Positions 26,973 to 35,408 are shown, counted from the stretch's first letter. The stretch is DNA of 64,000 bases from JAKFWF01 sp031367505 (GCA_031367505.1 JANLPY010000172.1:1-64000), one strand, 5' to 3'. Notes: generated from the sequence alone by a model not told the origin. Translations and numbers: made by a program.

Positions 26973-28592
26973 TTATTTCTTCTGCGCCCAGTAGAAAAGG
27001 ATCTGATTGTCGGCACGTTGCGGGATCGACGTGGATTTGGACACGCCCCACGCCAATGCCTGCTGATGCAACGGGAGAACCCCCACCTCGTCATGCACGA
27101 TCTTGAAAGCATCGTAGATCATAGCGTCGCGCTTTGCCTGATCGGTCTCCGAGGTGACAAGCTTAGCCAGAGCGTCGACCTTCGGGTTGCAGTAACCGCC
27201 ATAGTTGAATTGCGCATTCTTGCCGTCCGCGTCGCGGCAACCGATGATGTTCGTCAGCACATTGTGGCTATCGAACGAGCCTGGCGTCCAACCCAGCATA
27301 TTGAACGAGCTATCGTATTTTCCGGTTGGGCCGGCAAACTCGAAAAACTTCGCCTTCGGTTGGGCATTGAGTGTCACTTTGACGTTGATCCGCGCTAACA
27401 TCGCAGCCACCGCCTGGCAGATCGCAGCGTCATTGACATAGCGGTCGTTCGGGCAATCCATGCGTAGCTCGAAACCATCGGGATACCCGGCATCCGCCAT
27501 CAGTTTCTTGGCGGCGTCCACGTCGTAGGCATGCCGTTTGAATTCCGCCGACCGGGCAAACAGCAAAGGCGAGATTAAGATAGCCGATGGCGTCGCTTGA
27601 CCGCGCATGACCTTCGTTTTGATCGCCTCGATATCAACGGCTTGATAGAATGCCTTGCGCACCCGCGGGTCCTTGAACGGATTTTTGCCCTTCACGCTCG
27701 AATACTTGAGCTCATCACGAAAAGAATCGAAGTTCAGGAAAATTGTGCGCAATTCCGGTCCGGTCATCACCAGGGATTTCGGATCCGCCGCAATGCGCTC
27801 CATGTCCTGAACGGGTACCGGCTCGATCAGATCCACCTCGCCCGATAGTAACGCTGCAACCCGCGTGGCATCGGACTTGATGGTATTGAAGATCACTTCA
27901 TCGAGATTGTGCTCGACCTTGCCCCACCAGCCCGGGTGCTTTTTGAATACCGTCTTCACGCCGGGTTCATGACTGACAATCGTGAACGGTCCGGTTCCGT
28001 TTGCCTTTAGCGCCCAGTTGCTGAGCGATGTCGATTTCGCCGACTGGACTTGCGTTGCCCCGACCGCCTCCGACCACTTTTTGGAGAATATGTACCAAGT
28101 ATCCCACTCGGCATGCAGAATGGGATTTGGCTGCGACAATATAAAGTCGACGGTGAAATCGTCGACCTTTACCGCCTTCATGTCGGCTGGCGCGCGGCTC
28201 TTCAGCTGTGAGGCTTCGGTGCGCATACGCTCCAATGAAAAGACAACGTCATCGGCGGTAAAATCCTCGCCGCCGTGATACTTCACACCTTTGCGCAGAT
28301 AAAAGCGCCAGCGCGTTGGCTCTGCTATTTCCCACTTTTCGGCGAGACCCGGAACGATCTTGAGGTCTTTGTCGCGCTTGGTCAGCCCCTCCATCACGTT
28401 GCCCATCGCACCCAAGGTGAAGGTCTCGTTGAGTGTGTAGGGGTCGAGCGCGTTCAAATCGCCTTGAAAGGCGTATTTGAATGTCACAGCGGCAGTCGGG
28501 GCGGCGCTGAACCCAACGGCGGCGGCGGCCAACATCAACGCGGTGGCAACAATGCGCGAATTGCGATGTATAGTGTATTTGTTAAGCTGCAT
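26973..28592 (-). CDS. Periplasmic substrate-binding protein (SBP family 5), copy 2
   Basis: A 539-residue family 5 binding protein with a signal peptide (RIVATALMLAAAAVGFSA) and WRFYLRKGVKYHGGEDFTADD. It is the promoter-proximal gene of the transporter operon. The C-terminal lobes of the two copies (for example FELRMDCPNDRYVNDAAICQA, shown here only in part) are almost identical, while the region around 100-170 differs more. This suggests either altered ligand preference or gene conversion. The ATG at 28592 is where the signal peptide begins; the frame stays open 59 codons further upstream through the divergent promoter region and is not likely translated there. Confidence 0.92.
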   Translation of the reverse strand: MQLNKYTIHRNSRIVATALMLAAAAVGFSAAPTAAVTFKYAFQGDLNALDPYTLNETFTLGAMGNVMEGLTKRDKDLKIVPGLAEKWEIAEPTRWRFYLRKGVKYHGGEDFTADDVVFSLERMRTEASQLKSRAPADMKAVKVDDFTVDFILSQPNPILHAEWDTWYIFSKKWSEAVGATQVQSAKSTSLSNWALKANGTGPFTIVSHEPGVKTVFKKHPGWWGKVEHNLDEVIFNTIKSDATRVAALLSGEVDLIEPVPVQDMERIAADPKSLVMTGPELRTIFLNFDSFRDELKYSSVKGKNPFKDPRVRKAFYQAVDIEAIKTKVMRGQATPSAILISPLLFARSAEFKRHAYDVDAAKKLMADAGYPDGFELRMDCPNDRYVNDAAICQAVAAMLARINVKVTLNAQPKAKFFEFAGPTGKYDSSFNMLGWTPGSFDSHNVLTNIIGCRDADGKNAQFNYGGYCNPKVDALAKLVTSETDQAKRDAMIYDAFKIVHDEVGVLPLHQQALAWGVSKSTSIPQRADNQILFYWAQKK

Positions 28593-28599
28593 GTGCTGG

Positions 28600-28616
28600 A
28601 TTCCAATTTCTGGAAT
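28600..28616. promoter_or_regulatory. Inverted repeat in the leader of the binding-protein operon
   Basis: ATTCCA-ATTTC-TGGAAT lies 8 bases upstream of the binding-protein copy 2 start codon. It overlaps the likely ribosome site (TTGGAATCC on the minus strand), so it may be an operator or a translation-control stem. Confidence 0.4.
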
Positions 28617-28648
28617 TAACATTTGTCGAGCATCAATTACTTCGTTGT

Positions 28649-28674
28649 CCTCGATACTGCCGTATTGATCGAGG
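28649..28674. promoter_or_regulatory. Inverted repeat in the divergent SBP/amidohydrolase promoter region
   Basis: CCTCGAT (28649-28655) and ATCGAGG (28668-28674) form a perfect 7-bp inverted repeat with a 12-base spacer, midway between the divergent starts at 28592 and 28781. It is a candidate operator; no regulator gene is adjacent. Confidence 0.4.
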
Positions 28675-28780
28675 CAGGTCCAGCGGGGGTTTTGACTCAG
28701 ACTTGACAACTCACGTGCCATTCCGTCGGGTATGTTGAACCGTTCCTCGCCCGTTAATCTCGCAACCATCGAGCCCGATC

Positions 28781-29947
28781 ATGCCGATTATCAATCGCGT
28801 CGCAGCCTTGGCCGACGAGGTTTCAGTTTGGCGCCGCGATATTCATCAACATCCCGAACTTGGCTTCGAAGTGCACCGAACAGCCGCACTCGTGGAGGAA
28901 AAACTCAGAAGTTTCGGCTGCGACGAGGTTTTCGGCGGCATCGCCAAGACCGGCGTCGTCGGAATTATACGAGGCCGCAAAAGCGGGTCGAATGCCGTTA
29001 TTGGGTTGCGCGCCGATATGGACGCACTGCCAATTCAAGAGACAACGGGGCTGGCGTACGCATCCAGAAACGAAGGCAAGATGCACGCCTGTGGCCACGA
29101 TGGACACACCGCGATGTTGCTCGGAGCTGCGAAATACCTGGCTGAAACCCGCAACTTCTCTGGTACCGCGGTCCTCATTTTCCAACCGGCCGAAGAGGGC
29201 GGCGGCGGTGCACGACTGATGGTCGAAGAAGGTATTATGGACCGCTTCGCCATCGACGAAGTCTACGGCATGCACAATTGGCCAGGCATTCCAGCCGGGC
29301 AGTTTGCGATCCGCCCCGGTCCATTGATGGCCGCCGCAGACAAATTCGATATCACGATCGACGGCCGGGGCAGCCACGCAGCCCAACCGCATCTGAGTAT
29401 CGATACCCTGGCAATCGGATGTCAATTGCACCAGGCCCTACAAATGATCGTTGCGCGCAACGTCGACCCGCTGGATTCCGCAGTTATATCGGTCACCATG
29501 TTTCATGCTGGTACGGCGCATAACATCATACCCCAACAGACCCTCCTCGCCGGCACTGTGCGGACGTTACGGCCGGAAACGCGCGCAGTCGTCATCCGGC
29601 GCATGCATGATGTCTGCGAACACATCGGCCGGTTGCACGATGCAAAAATCGAACTCAACTACATCAATGGCGTTGGGTGTACGTTCAATCACGCTGAGCC
29701 GACGAATGGTGCGATCGCTGCCGCCCGTGATGTCGCCGGCGAAAAAGGCGTGGATACCACGGTATTGCCGACCATGGCCGGTGAGGATTTCTCACTCATG
29801 CTCGAGGCAAGACCGGGTGCATTGATTTTCGTTGGCAATGGGCCAAGTGCTGGGTTGCATCATCCCGATTACGACTTCAACGACGGCACGATTGCGGCCG
29901 GCGTTTCCTACTGGTCGCGGCTCGTGGAAATGCAGCTACCTGGGTAA
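28781..29947 (+). CDS. M20-family amidohydrolase (hippurate hydrolase/IAA-amino acid hydrolase-like)
   Basis: A 388-residue zinc aminoacylase/carboxypeptidase. Metal ligands are visible: C104 and H106 in HACGHDGHT, E138/E139 in PAEEGGGG, H165 in MHNWPG, and the late MAGEDFSLML. The dimerisation domain carries GRGSHAAQPH. It cleaves N-acylated amino acids or small peptides in the cytoplasm. It is divergent from the peptide-type ABC operon, so it may act on the imported solute. A strong terminator follows the stop codon. Confidence 0.92.
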   Translation: MPIINRVAALADEVSVWRRDIHQHPELGFEVHRTAALVEEKLRSFGCDEVFGGIAKTGVVGIIRGRKSGSNAVIGLRADMDALPIQETTGLAYASRNEGKMHACGHDGHTAMLLGAAKYLAETRNFSGTAVLIFQPAEEGGGGARLMVEEGIMDRFAIDEVYGMHNWPGIPAGQFAIRPGPLMAAADKFDITIDGRGSHAAQPHLSIDTLAIGCQLHQALQMIVARNVDPLDSAVISVTMFHAGTAHNIIPQQTLLAGTVRTLRPETRAVVIRRMHDVCEHIGRLHDAKIELNYINGVGCTFNHAEPTNGAIAAARDVAGEKGVDTTVLPTMAGEDFSLMLEARPGALIFVGNGPSAGLHHPDYDFNDGTIAAGVSYWSRLVEMQLPG

Positions 29948-29949
29948 AA

Positions 29950-29979
29950 AGAAAGGCCCGCCGAATGACGGGCCTTTCT
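29950..29979. terminator. Bidirectional intrinsic terminator between amidohydrolase and catalase genes
   Basis: AGAAAGGCCCG (29950-29960) and CGGGCCTTTCT (29969-29979) form a perfect 11-bp stem with an 8-base loop. On the minus strand the stem runs into TTTTT, giving a textbook terminator for the catalase gene. On the plus strand it follows the amidohydrolase stop by 3 bases but lacks a long T tract. Confidence 0.85.
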
Positions 29980-30001
29980 GAGGTTAATCCAAAAGATCAA
30001 C

Positions 30002-31489
30002 TTACTCCGCAGCTTTCTTTGCTCCGGCTGCCGCGGCCAGCGCTTGGCGCACGCCTTTGCCGTAGTCGGCATGAACCTTGTCGAAATGACCCAATTGGCG
30101 CTCGACGATGAAGTCGGGCACGCCGCCCATTGCGGCAGCGATGTTCGAGAACAGGCGGCTCTTCTGTCCGGCGTCGAACAAGTTGAACAGGGCACGAACC
30201 TGCACGTAGTCGTCGTTGCCGATCCGATGATTGTAGCGATCGGCGTCGCCCGAGATTTTGAGGGGCGGCTCGGCGACAGCCTTGTTTTCGACAGGTCCGC
30301 CAAACGAGTTCGGCTCGTAGTAGGCATCCGGATTAGGGTTGGTATGCGAGAAGAACCGCATCGACCCATCCTTATGGTAATGGTGCACCGGCGACTTCGG
30401 CGCGTTGACAGGCAACGCCTCGTAGTGGGTGCCGAGCCGATAGCGATGCGCGTCTGCATAGGCGAAGATGCGCCCCTGCAACATCTTGTCCGGCGAGAAG
30501 CCAATTCCGGGCACGATGTTCGACGGTGAGAATGCAACTTGTTCGATCTCGGCGAAATAATTCTCGGGATTGCGGTTCAATTCGAGAATGCCGACGTCAT
30601 GCAACGGATACTCAGCGTGCGGCCAAACTTTGGTGAGATCAAACGGATTGTACGAGGTCTTGTCGGCGTCCGTCTCTGGCATGATCTGCACTTTGACTTT
30701 CCACTTTGGAAAATCGCCGCGCTCAATCGCATGGAACAAATCTTCCTGTGTGGACTCGCGCGTTTCGCCAACAATTTTAGCAGCTTCAGCATTGGTCCAA
30801 TGCTTGTGGCCTTGCATGTTCTTGAAATGAAACTTGACCCAGTGCCGCTCATTCTTCGCGTTCAGGAACGAATACGTGTGGCTGCCAAATCCATCGACGT
30901 TGCGGACCCCGACTGGCAGTCCCCGATCCGACATCAGGATCGTTACCTGATGCAAGCTTTCAGGTGACTGCGACCAGAAATCCCACATTGCCGTCGGAGA
31001 TCTAAGGTTCGTCTTTGGGTGACGCTTCTGGGTACGAATGAAATCCGGGAACTTGACCGGATCGCGCACGAAAAACACTGGCGTGTTGTTGCCAACGAGA
31101 TCCCAGTTGCCCTCATCAGTGTAGAACTTGACGGAGAAGCCGCGCACGTCACGTTCGGCGTCGGCGGCACCTTGCTCGCCAGCAACGGTCGAGAAGCGTT
31201 GGATGATCTCGGTTTTCTTGCCAACCTTCGAAAACACTGAAGCCTTGGTGTACTGCGTGATGTCGTGAGTAATGGTGAACGTGCCGTGTGCGCCCCAACC
31301 TTTGGCGTGGACGACGCGCTCCGGAATACGTTCGCGGTTCTGATGAGCGAGCTTTTCGATCAATTGATAGTCCTGCAGCAGAAGCGGCCCGCGAGCGCCC
31401 GCTGAAAGAGAATTTTGATTGTCGGCTATGGGGTTACCGGCCGATGTCGTCAGCGTCGGGCCGGTCTTCTTAGTCTTGTCGTCTGCCAT
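30002..31489 (-). CDS. katA: Monofunctional heme catalase, small-subunit type
   Basis: A 495-residue clade 3-type catalase converting H2O2 to water and oxygen. It shows the distal histidine motif RVVHAKGWGAHG (H61), FSTVAGEQGAADAERDVRGF, NNTPVFFVRDP, and the proximal heme tyrosine motif RIFAYADAHRYRLG. The Lys/Ala-rich C-terminus is typical. No signal peptide is present, so it is cytoplasmic. GGGAG precedes the ATG. It is 100 bases downstream of mbfA on the same strand, and an inverted repeat lies in the spacer. Proximity to an iron exporter fits limiting Fenton chemistry. Confidence 0.96.
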   Translation of the reverse strand: MADDKTKKTGPTLTTSAGNPIADNQNSLSAGARGPLLLQDYQLIEKLAHQNRERIPERVVHAKGWGAHGTFTITHDITQYTKASVFSKVGKKTEIIQRFSTVAGEQGAADAERDVRGFSVKFYTDEGNWDLVGNNTPVFFVRDPVKFPDFIRTQKRHPKTNLRSPTAMWDFWSQSPESLHQVTILMSDRGLPVGVRNVDGFGSHTYSFLNAKNERHWVKFHFKNMQGHKHWTNAEAAKIVGETRESTQEDLFHAIERGDFPKWKVKVQIMPETDADKTSYNPFDLTKVWPHAEYPLHDVGILELNRNPENYFAEIEQVAFSPSNIVPGIGFSPDKMLQGRIFAYADAHRYRLGTHYEALPVNAPKSPVHHYHKDGSMRFFSHTNPNPDAYYEPNSFGGPVENKAVAEPPLKISGDADRYNHRIGNDDYVQVRALFNLFDAGQKSRLFSNIAAAMGGVPDFIVERQLGHFDKVHADYGKGVRQALAAAAGAKKAAE

Positions 31490-31517
31490 TTTAGTGTCTC
31501 CCTAACCATCGCTGAAT

Positions 31518-31535
31518 TTCAATTGCGAAATTGAA
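31518..31535. promoter_or_regulatory. Palindrome in the catalase promoter region
   Basis: TTCAATT-GCGA-AATTGAA is a perfect 7-bp inverted repeat 29 bases upstream of the katA start. Its size and position fit a repressor or activator operator. It does not match the ICE box upstream of mbfA, and I cannot name the regulator. Confidence 0.5.
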
Positions 31536-31589
31536 CTGGTAACGTCGCTTGTGCAAGTGGTGCTCCCTGCGGCTGGTTGACTGTGTAGA

Positions 31590-32546
31590 TCAAGAACTTC
31601 CGATGAAGATACCTGTCAGCAGCACCAGGATGCCGCCAAGGACCACCTGCACCAGCGCCGACGTAAACGGAGTTTCCATGTACTTGAAACGAATCCACGC
31701 GATCGCCGCGAGTTCAACGGCGACGACGACGCCAGCAACCGTTGTCGCAGTCCAGAAATCCTTGATCATGTAGGGGAGCGTGTGTCCAAGCCCGCCCAAC
31801 GTGGTCATGACACCGCACACGACACCGCGAATCCATGGATGCCCACGCCCGGTGATTTCACCATCATCCGACAGCGCTTCAGTGAGGCCCATGCTGATAC
31901 CAGCGCCAATCGACGCCGCCATGCCAACGAGAAACGCATCCCAGCTATTGTGAGTGGCAAAGGCCGCCGCGAATATTGGGGCTAACGTTGATATTGACCC
32001 GTCGATCAGGCCGGCCAATCCCGGCTGAACGACCTGCAATACGAACAGCCGTTTTTTGGTCGCATCTTCTTCGGCCCTGACGTCGGGCGTGAGCGAAGTT
32101 TCCCCGAGCTTTACTGCCAAACTGCCATGTTTTTTCTCGATTTCGGCCAAATCACCCAGGAGCTTGCGCACATCGGTGTCACGTGCACGTTCAGCGGATT
32201 TGCCATAAAAGCTCGCGGCTTCGTATTCCATGATCTCGGCTTGGCGGCGCGCGGCATCGATCCGCAATCCGTCGGCAAGCCAGATTGGTCGCCGCTTGAG
32301 AAAGCCGCGCACGTCTTGCCGCGTGATGTAGGGTAATTCCTTACCGAATTTTCTTTCGTAGAGTTCGAGCAGCATATGCCGATGGCCCTGCTCTTCCTCC
32401 GCCATCTCATCAAACACGGTTGCGGAGGCTGGATACATAGGCCGCAACTTGGTTGCGAAGTTGAGGTAGATGCGGGCATCCTCCTCCTCGTTGGAAATCG
32501 CGAGCGCCAGAACTTCGGGCTCGGTCAATTCGGAGAAGCGCTTCAT
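31590..32546 (-). CDS. mbfA: Membrane-bound ferritin MbfA (iron exporter)
   Basis: A 318-residue fusion of an N-terminal ferritin-like domain (about 1-150) and a C-terminal VIT1/CCC1-like membrane domain (about 165-318, about five helices). Di-iron ligands are visible: E20-E22, EEEQGHRH (51-57), EYEAASFYGK and EIEKKHG. In Bradyrhizobium and Agrobacterium MbfA exports iron and protects against iron and peroxide stress; Irr represses it when iron is scarce. A perfect ICE palindrome 23 bases upstream shows the same control here. GAGA lies about 8 bases before the ATG. It is followed by katA. Confidence 0.94.
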   Translation of the reverse strand: MKRFSELTEPEVLALAISNEEEDARIYLNFATKLRPMYPASATVFDEMAEEEQGHRHMLLELYERKFGKELPYITRQDVRGFLKRRPIWLADGLRIDAARRQAEIMEYEAASFYGKSAERARDTDVRKLLGDLAEIEKKHGSLAVKLGETSLTPDVRAEEDATKKRLFVLQVVQPGLAGLIDGSISTLAPIFAAAFATHNSWDAFLVGMAASIGAGISMGLTEALSDDGEITGRGHPWIRGVVCGVMTTLGGLGHTLPYMIKDFWTATTVAGVVVAVELAAIAWIRFKYMETPFTSALVQVVLGGILVLLTGIFIGSS

Positions 32547-32569
32547 GTTAGATCTCGTCTCTGCGAAAG

Positions 32570-32586
32570 TTTAGAATTCTTCTAAA
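32570..32586. promoter_or_regulatory. Iron control element (ICE), Irr-binding palindrome
   Basis: TTTAGAA-TTC-TTCTAAA is a perfect palindrome matching the ICE core known from rhizobial Irr targets. It sits 24 bases upstream of the mbfA start, where bound Irr would block transcription. The ridA gene starts 112 bases away on the other strand, so it might also be affected. No irr gene lies in this window. Confidence 0.85.
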
Positions 32587-32698
32587 CACTTCGCGACGCG
32601 CTACGCAAGCTTGGTCCACCGCCGCGCGGCGCCCTTGCATGTATCGCCGGGACGTTGCTTGATGGTGCCGATCGCTATCGACAAAAGGTTCTAACTCA

Positions 32699-33088
32699 GT
32701 GAAGCGTATTGATCCCGACACCATCGTCAAGACCGCCGCCAAATACTCGCAAGGCGTACTCATCGAAAAGGAGCGCAAGCGTCTGATCATTTCTGGCCAG
32801 ACGGGATTGAAGCCAGACGGCACGATGGAACGTACGACAAAAGCGCAATTCGAACGGGCGTGGAGCAATCTGTTCGCCGTGCTGCACGAGGCCGGCTTCA
32901 AGAGGAAACATCTCGTGAAAATTACCATCTTCGTAACGGAGCCCGGTCAGATCGCGACCTTCCGGGAAATCCGCGACCGCGTGATGGAGGGGCACCTGTG
33001 CGCTGCCACGTTCATGCAGGTCGTTGGCTTTGCTTCCCCAGACATAAAAGTCGAAATCGAAGGTGAAGCCGTGAAGGAACATGCCTAG
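32699..33088 (+). CDS. RidA/YjgF-family protein
   Basis: A 129-residue Rid-family protein. Family hallmarks include KRLIISGQTGLKPDG, ERAWSNLFAVLHEAGF, VKITIFVTEPGQIATFREIRDR and the C-terminal VEIEGEAV. RidA itself hydrolyses reactive enamine/imine intermediates. The active-site Arg typical of RidA enzymes (near residue 105) is not in the usual context here (MQVVGFASPDIKVEIE), so it may be a non-deaminase subgroup. It starts with GTG, with AAGG upstream, and its stop codon directly abuts the next start. Confidence 0.85.
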   Translation: MKRIDPDTIVKTAAKYSQGVLIEKERKRLIISGQTGLKPDGTMERTTKAQFERAWSNLFAVLHEAGFKRKHLVKITIFVTEPGQIATFREIRDRVMEGHLCAATFMQVVGFASPDIKVEIEGEAVKEHA

Positions 33089-33346
33089 ATGCTAGCCCTG
33101 CGCCCGAACTGCGAATGCTGCGATAAGGATTTACCACCCGACGCTCAGGATGCGGTTATCTGTTCGTTCGAGTGTACGTTTTGTGCCGATTGCGCGGCCC
33201 ATCGCCTGCCCGGCGGCGTCTGCCCGAATTGCGGTGGCGAGTTGGTGAAACGGCCGGTGCGGCCAGCAGCAAAACTCGGCAAGTTTCCGGCGTCCGGCAC
33301 ACGGATTGTCAAGCCTCATGCCGGTTGCGGAAAGTCCGCCGCGTAG
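33089..33346 (+). CDS. DUF1272 cysteine-rich zinc-binding protein
   Basis: An 85-residue protein of the DUF1272 family. Cys pairs at C8/C10/C11, C25/C29, C32/C35 and C45/C48 (CECCDKDL, CSFECTFCADCA, CPNCGGEL) form a RING/treble-clef-like zinc site. Function is unknown in the family. The ATG immediately follows the ridA stop, with AAGGA ten bases upstream inside ridA, so the two are co-translated. The gamma-glutamyltransferase gene follows 15 bases later. Confidence 0.9.
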   Translation: MLALRPNCECCDKDLPPDAQDAVICSFECTFCADCAAHRLPGGVCPNCGGELVKRPVRPAAKLGKFPASGTRIVKPHAGCGKSAA

Positions 33347-33361
33347 ATTGGAGCTGCCCCT

Positions 33362-34963
33362 ATGCCGATCGTCGATTCTGCCCTGTCACCATACCTATCG
33401 CGCAATCGTCGCGTGACGAAGCCTGCCGTCAAATCGGCAGGCGGCATCGTCGTGTCGCAAAATCGAGCCGCATCCGAGATCGGCGCGCGGGTATTGAAAG
33501 CGGGTGGTCATGCGGCGGATGCGGCCGTCGCGACGGCCTTTGCGTTGGGAATAGTCGAGCCGTGGATGAGCGGAATTGGCGGCGTCGGAGCGGCATTAGC
33601 CTTCGACGCTAAATCGGGAAAAGTCACAGCTTTCGATTTCGGCGGACGCTCGCCAAAGGGGTTGAAAACAGAAGACTTCCGCCTCAAAGCCGCTGGCGCC
33701 GACGGCGATTTGTTCGGGTGGCCGCTGGTCGAGGGCAACGTCAACACGGTTGGCGCCAAGGCAGTGGTGGCACCAACGCAACCGGCCGGCTTGGCGCTAC
33801 TGCATAAAGCGTTCGGCCGCCAACGCTGGGGCGATTTGTTGCAACCCGCCGTTGCACTGGCTCGGGACGGACTTGCCGTCGACTGGCATACGACGCTGGT
33901 GATTGCGACGGCATTCGCCGACCTGGCCAAGGATCCCGGCACTCGCGAACGGTTCTTGCCCAACGGCGCCCCGCCCGTGCCGCCTGCCGCAACCGATCCA
34001 AATTTGTCGCTTCGCTTAAAGATGCGGCAGCTCGCCGAAACGCTCGACATCCTGGCCGATCGCGGTGCCGCTGCCATGTACGAAGGACCGCTTGCCAAGT
34101 CGATAGCCGGCGATGTCCGCGCGATGGGCGGTTATCTGACCGAGGCCGATCTGGCAGCTGTCGCACCTCGCACGCCGGCCCCGTTGCAAATCTCGTATGC
34201 CGGTCGGACGATTCACGTACTGCCCGAACTCAACGGCGGGCCGACGCTCGCGATGGCATTCAAGCATTTGACCGAAAATCGCGCCAAGCACGGGGCCACT
34301 CCGGCCGCCGCCGATTGGCATGCCTACGCGTCGGCAATGCGTCATGCGTGGACTTGGCGGTTCGAACACATGGGCGAAGCTGGCGAGTTAACCGCGCCGA
34401 CCTCGACCACGCACATGGCCGTCATCGACCGCGATGGCAACGTCGTGACGCTGACGCAAACGCTTCTGTCACTCTTTGGCTCGCGCATTGTGCTGCCACA
34501 GTCCGGCATCCTGATGAACAACGGGATCAACTGGTTCAACCCGCTTCCTGGCGGTCCAAACGCTCTTGCTCCGAATAAGCGAGTGCTGGCTAACTATGCC
34601 CCCGCAATCATGACCGGCGGTGATCGCACGATCGGTCTGGGCGGTTGCGGTGGGCGAAAAATCATCCCCGGCGTCTTCCAACTCCTCGCGCTCAACGCCG
34701 ACTTCGGATTTGACCTCGACAGGTCCTTCCACCAGCCGCGTATTGATGTTTCGGGCATCGGCCGCATTGCCGTCGATCATCGCCTTGGTGCCGCGACCTT
34801 GGACAAACTGAGTGTCGACTTCGACGTGGTGACAGCCGAGCCGCTCGTTTATACGAACCCGTTCACGATCGCGAGCGCGGTTGCCCGCTCAGGCAGCACC
34901 AACGAAGCTGCCACCGAACCCGAACAACCATGGGCCGAGGCGGTATCGGAGGAACAAGTTTGA
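33362..34963 (+). CDS. Gamma-glutamyltransferase family protein
   Basis: A 533-residue Ntn-hydrolase that self-cleaves before a nucleophilic Thr. The cleavage site is TSTTHMAVIDRDGNVV with the likely nucleophile at Thr349, splitting the chain into about 348 and 185 residues. The N-terminal GGHAADAAVATAFALGIVEP is typical. No signal peptide is visible, unlike periplasmic Ggt, so it probably acts in the cytoplasm on gamma-glutamyl compounds. The gly-rich segment GLGGCGGRKIIPG replaces the usual PGGSRII. GGAG precedes the ATG by eight bases. It is third in a run with ridA and DUF1272. Confidence 0.88.
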   Translation: MPIVDSALSPYLSRNRRVTKPAVKSAGGIVVSQNRAASEIGARVLKAGGHAADAAVATAFALGIVEPWMSGIGGVGAALAFDAKSGKVTAFDFGGRSPKGLKTEDFRLKAAGADGDLFGWPLVEGNVNTVGAKAVVAPTQPAGLALLHKAFGRQRWGDLLQPAVALARDGLAVDWHTTLVIATAFADLAKDPGTRERFLPNGAPPVPPAATDPNLSLRLKMRQLAETLDILADRGAAAMYEGPLAKSIAGDVRAMGGYLTEADLAAVAPRTPAPLQISYAGRTIHVLPELNGGPTLAMAFKHLTENRAKHGATPAAADWHAYASAMRHAWTWRFEHMGEAGELTAPTSTTHMAVIDRDGNVVTLTQTLLSLFGSRIVLPQSGILMNNGINWFNPLPGGPNALAPNKRVLANYAPAIMTGGDRTIGLGGCGGRKIIPGVFQLLALNADFGFDLDRSFHQPRIDVSGIGRIAVDHRLGAATLDKLSVDFDVVTAEPLVYTNPFTIASAVARSGSTNEAATEPEQPWAEAVSEEQV

Positions 34964-35051
34964 TGTCCCGGCTGTGGACCACCACGTGCAAATCCGTTCG
35001 AACTCACCTATATTGAGGCGAACGCCTGCACGCTCAAGGAACGCCGTCCCA

Positions 35052-35288
35052 ATGCCCATGGAAGCTAGCGACATCGAAAAACTGATCCGCGCGACGTTCC
35101 CCGATGCGGAAATCGTCATCAAGGATCTTGCCGGCGATGGCGATCATTACGCAGCCCATGTGGTCGCACCTGCATTCCGCGGCAAATCGCGCGTGCAGCA
35201 GCACCAAATGGTCTACGAAGCCCTTGGCGGGCGGATGGGAGGCGTGCTGCACGCTTTGGCCCTCACGACCGCTGCGCCACCAGAATAA
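35052..35288 (+). CDS. BolA-family protein
   Basis: A 78-residue BolA/YrbA-type protein. Core features are IEKLIRATFPDAEIVIKDLAGDGDHYAAHV, here shortened in quotation, with the conserved H in GDHYAAHV, and HQMVYEALGGRMGGVLHAL with the conserved His of the RVxxHR-like segment. BolA partners with monothiol glutaredoxin to handle Fe-S clusters. The grxD gene follows 120 bases later. Two ATGs at 35052 and 35058 are possible. The frame upstream to 34881 lies inside the previous gene and is not credible. Confidence 0.9.
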   Translation: MPMEASDIEKLIRATFPDAEIVIKDLAGDGDHYAAHVVAPAFRGKSRVQQHQMVYEALGGRMGGVLHALALTTAAPPE

Positions 35289-35314
35289 GCCGGTGGCCAG
35301 AATAAGCCGGTGGA
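35281..35314. repeat. 17-bp tandem duplication spanning the bolA stop codon
   Basis: CAGAATAAGCCGGTGGC (35281-35297) is repeated at once as CAGAATAAGCCGGTGGA (35298-35314). The first copy includes the last bolA codons and its TAA. It is a local duplication that leaves a second, silent stop context. Confidence 0.75.
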
Positions 35315-35408
35315 TTGACTTCGCCACTCAGGCGACGTCATCTTCGCCCCGATTTTTCCGAGTTGACCGGCGATTGCCGGTGCAAGCCTTCACAACAGGA
35401 CCCGTACA

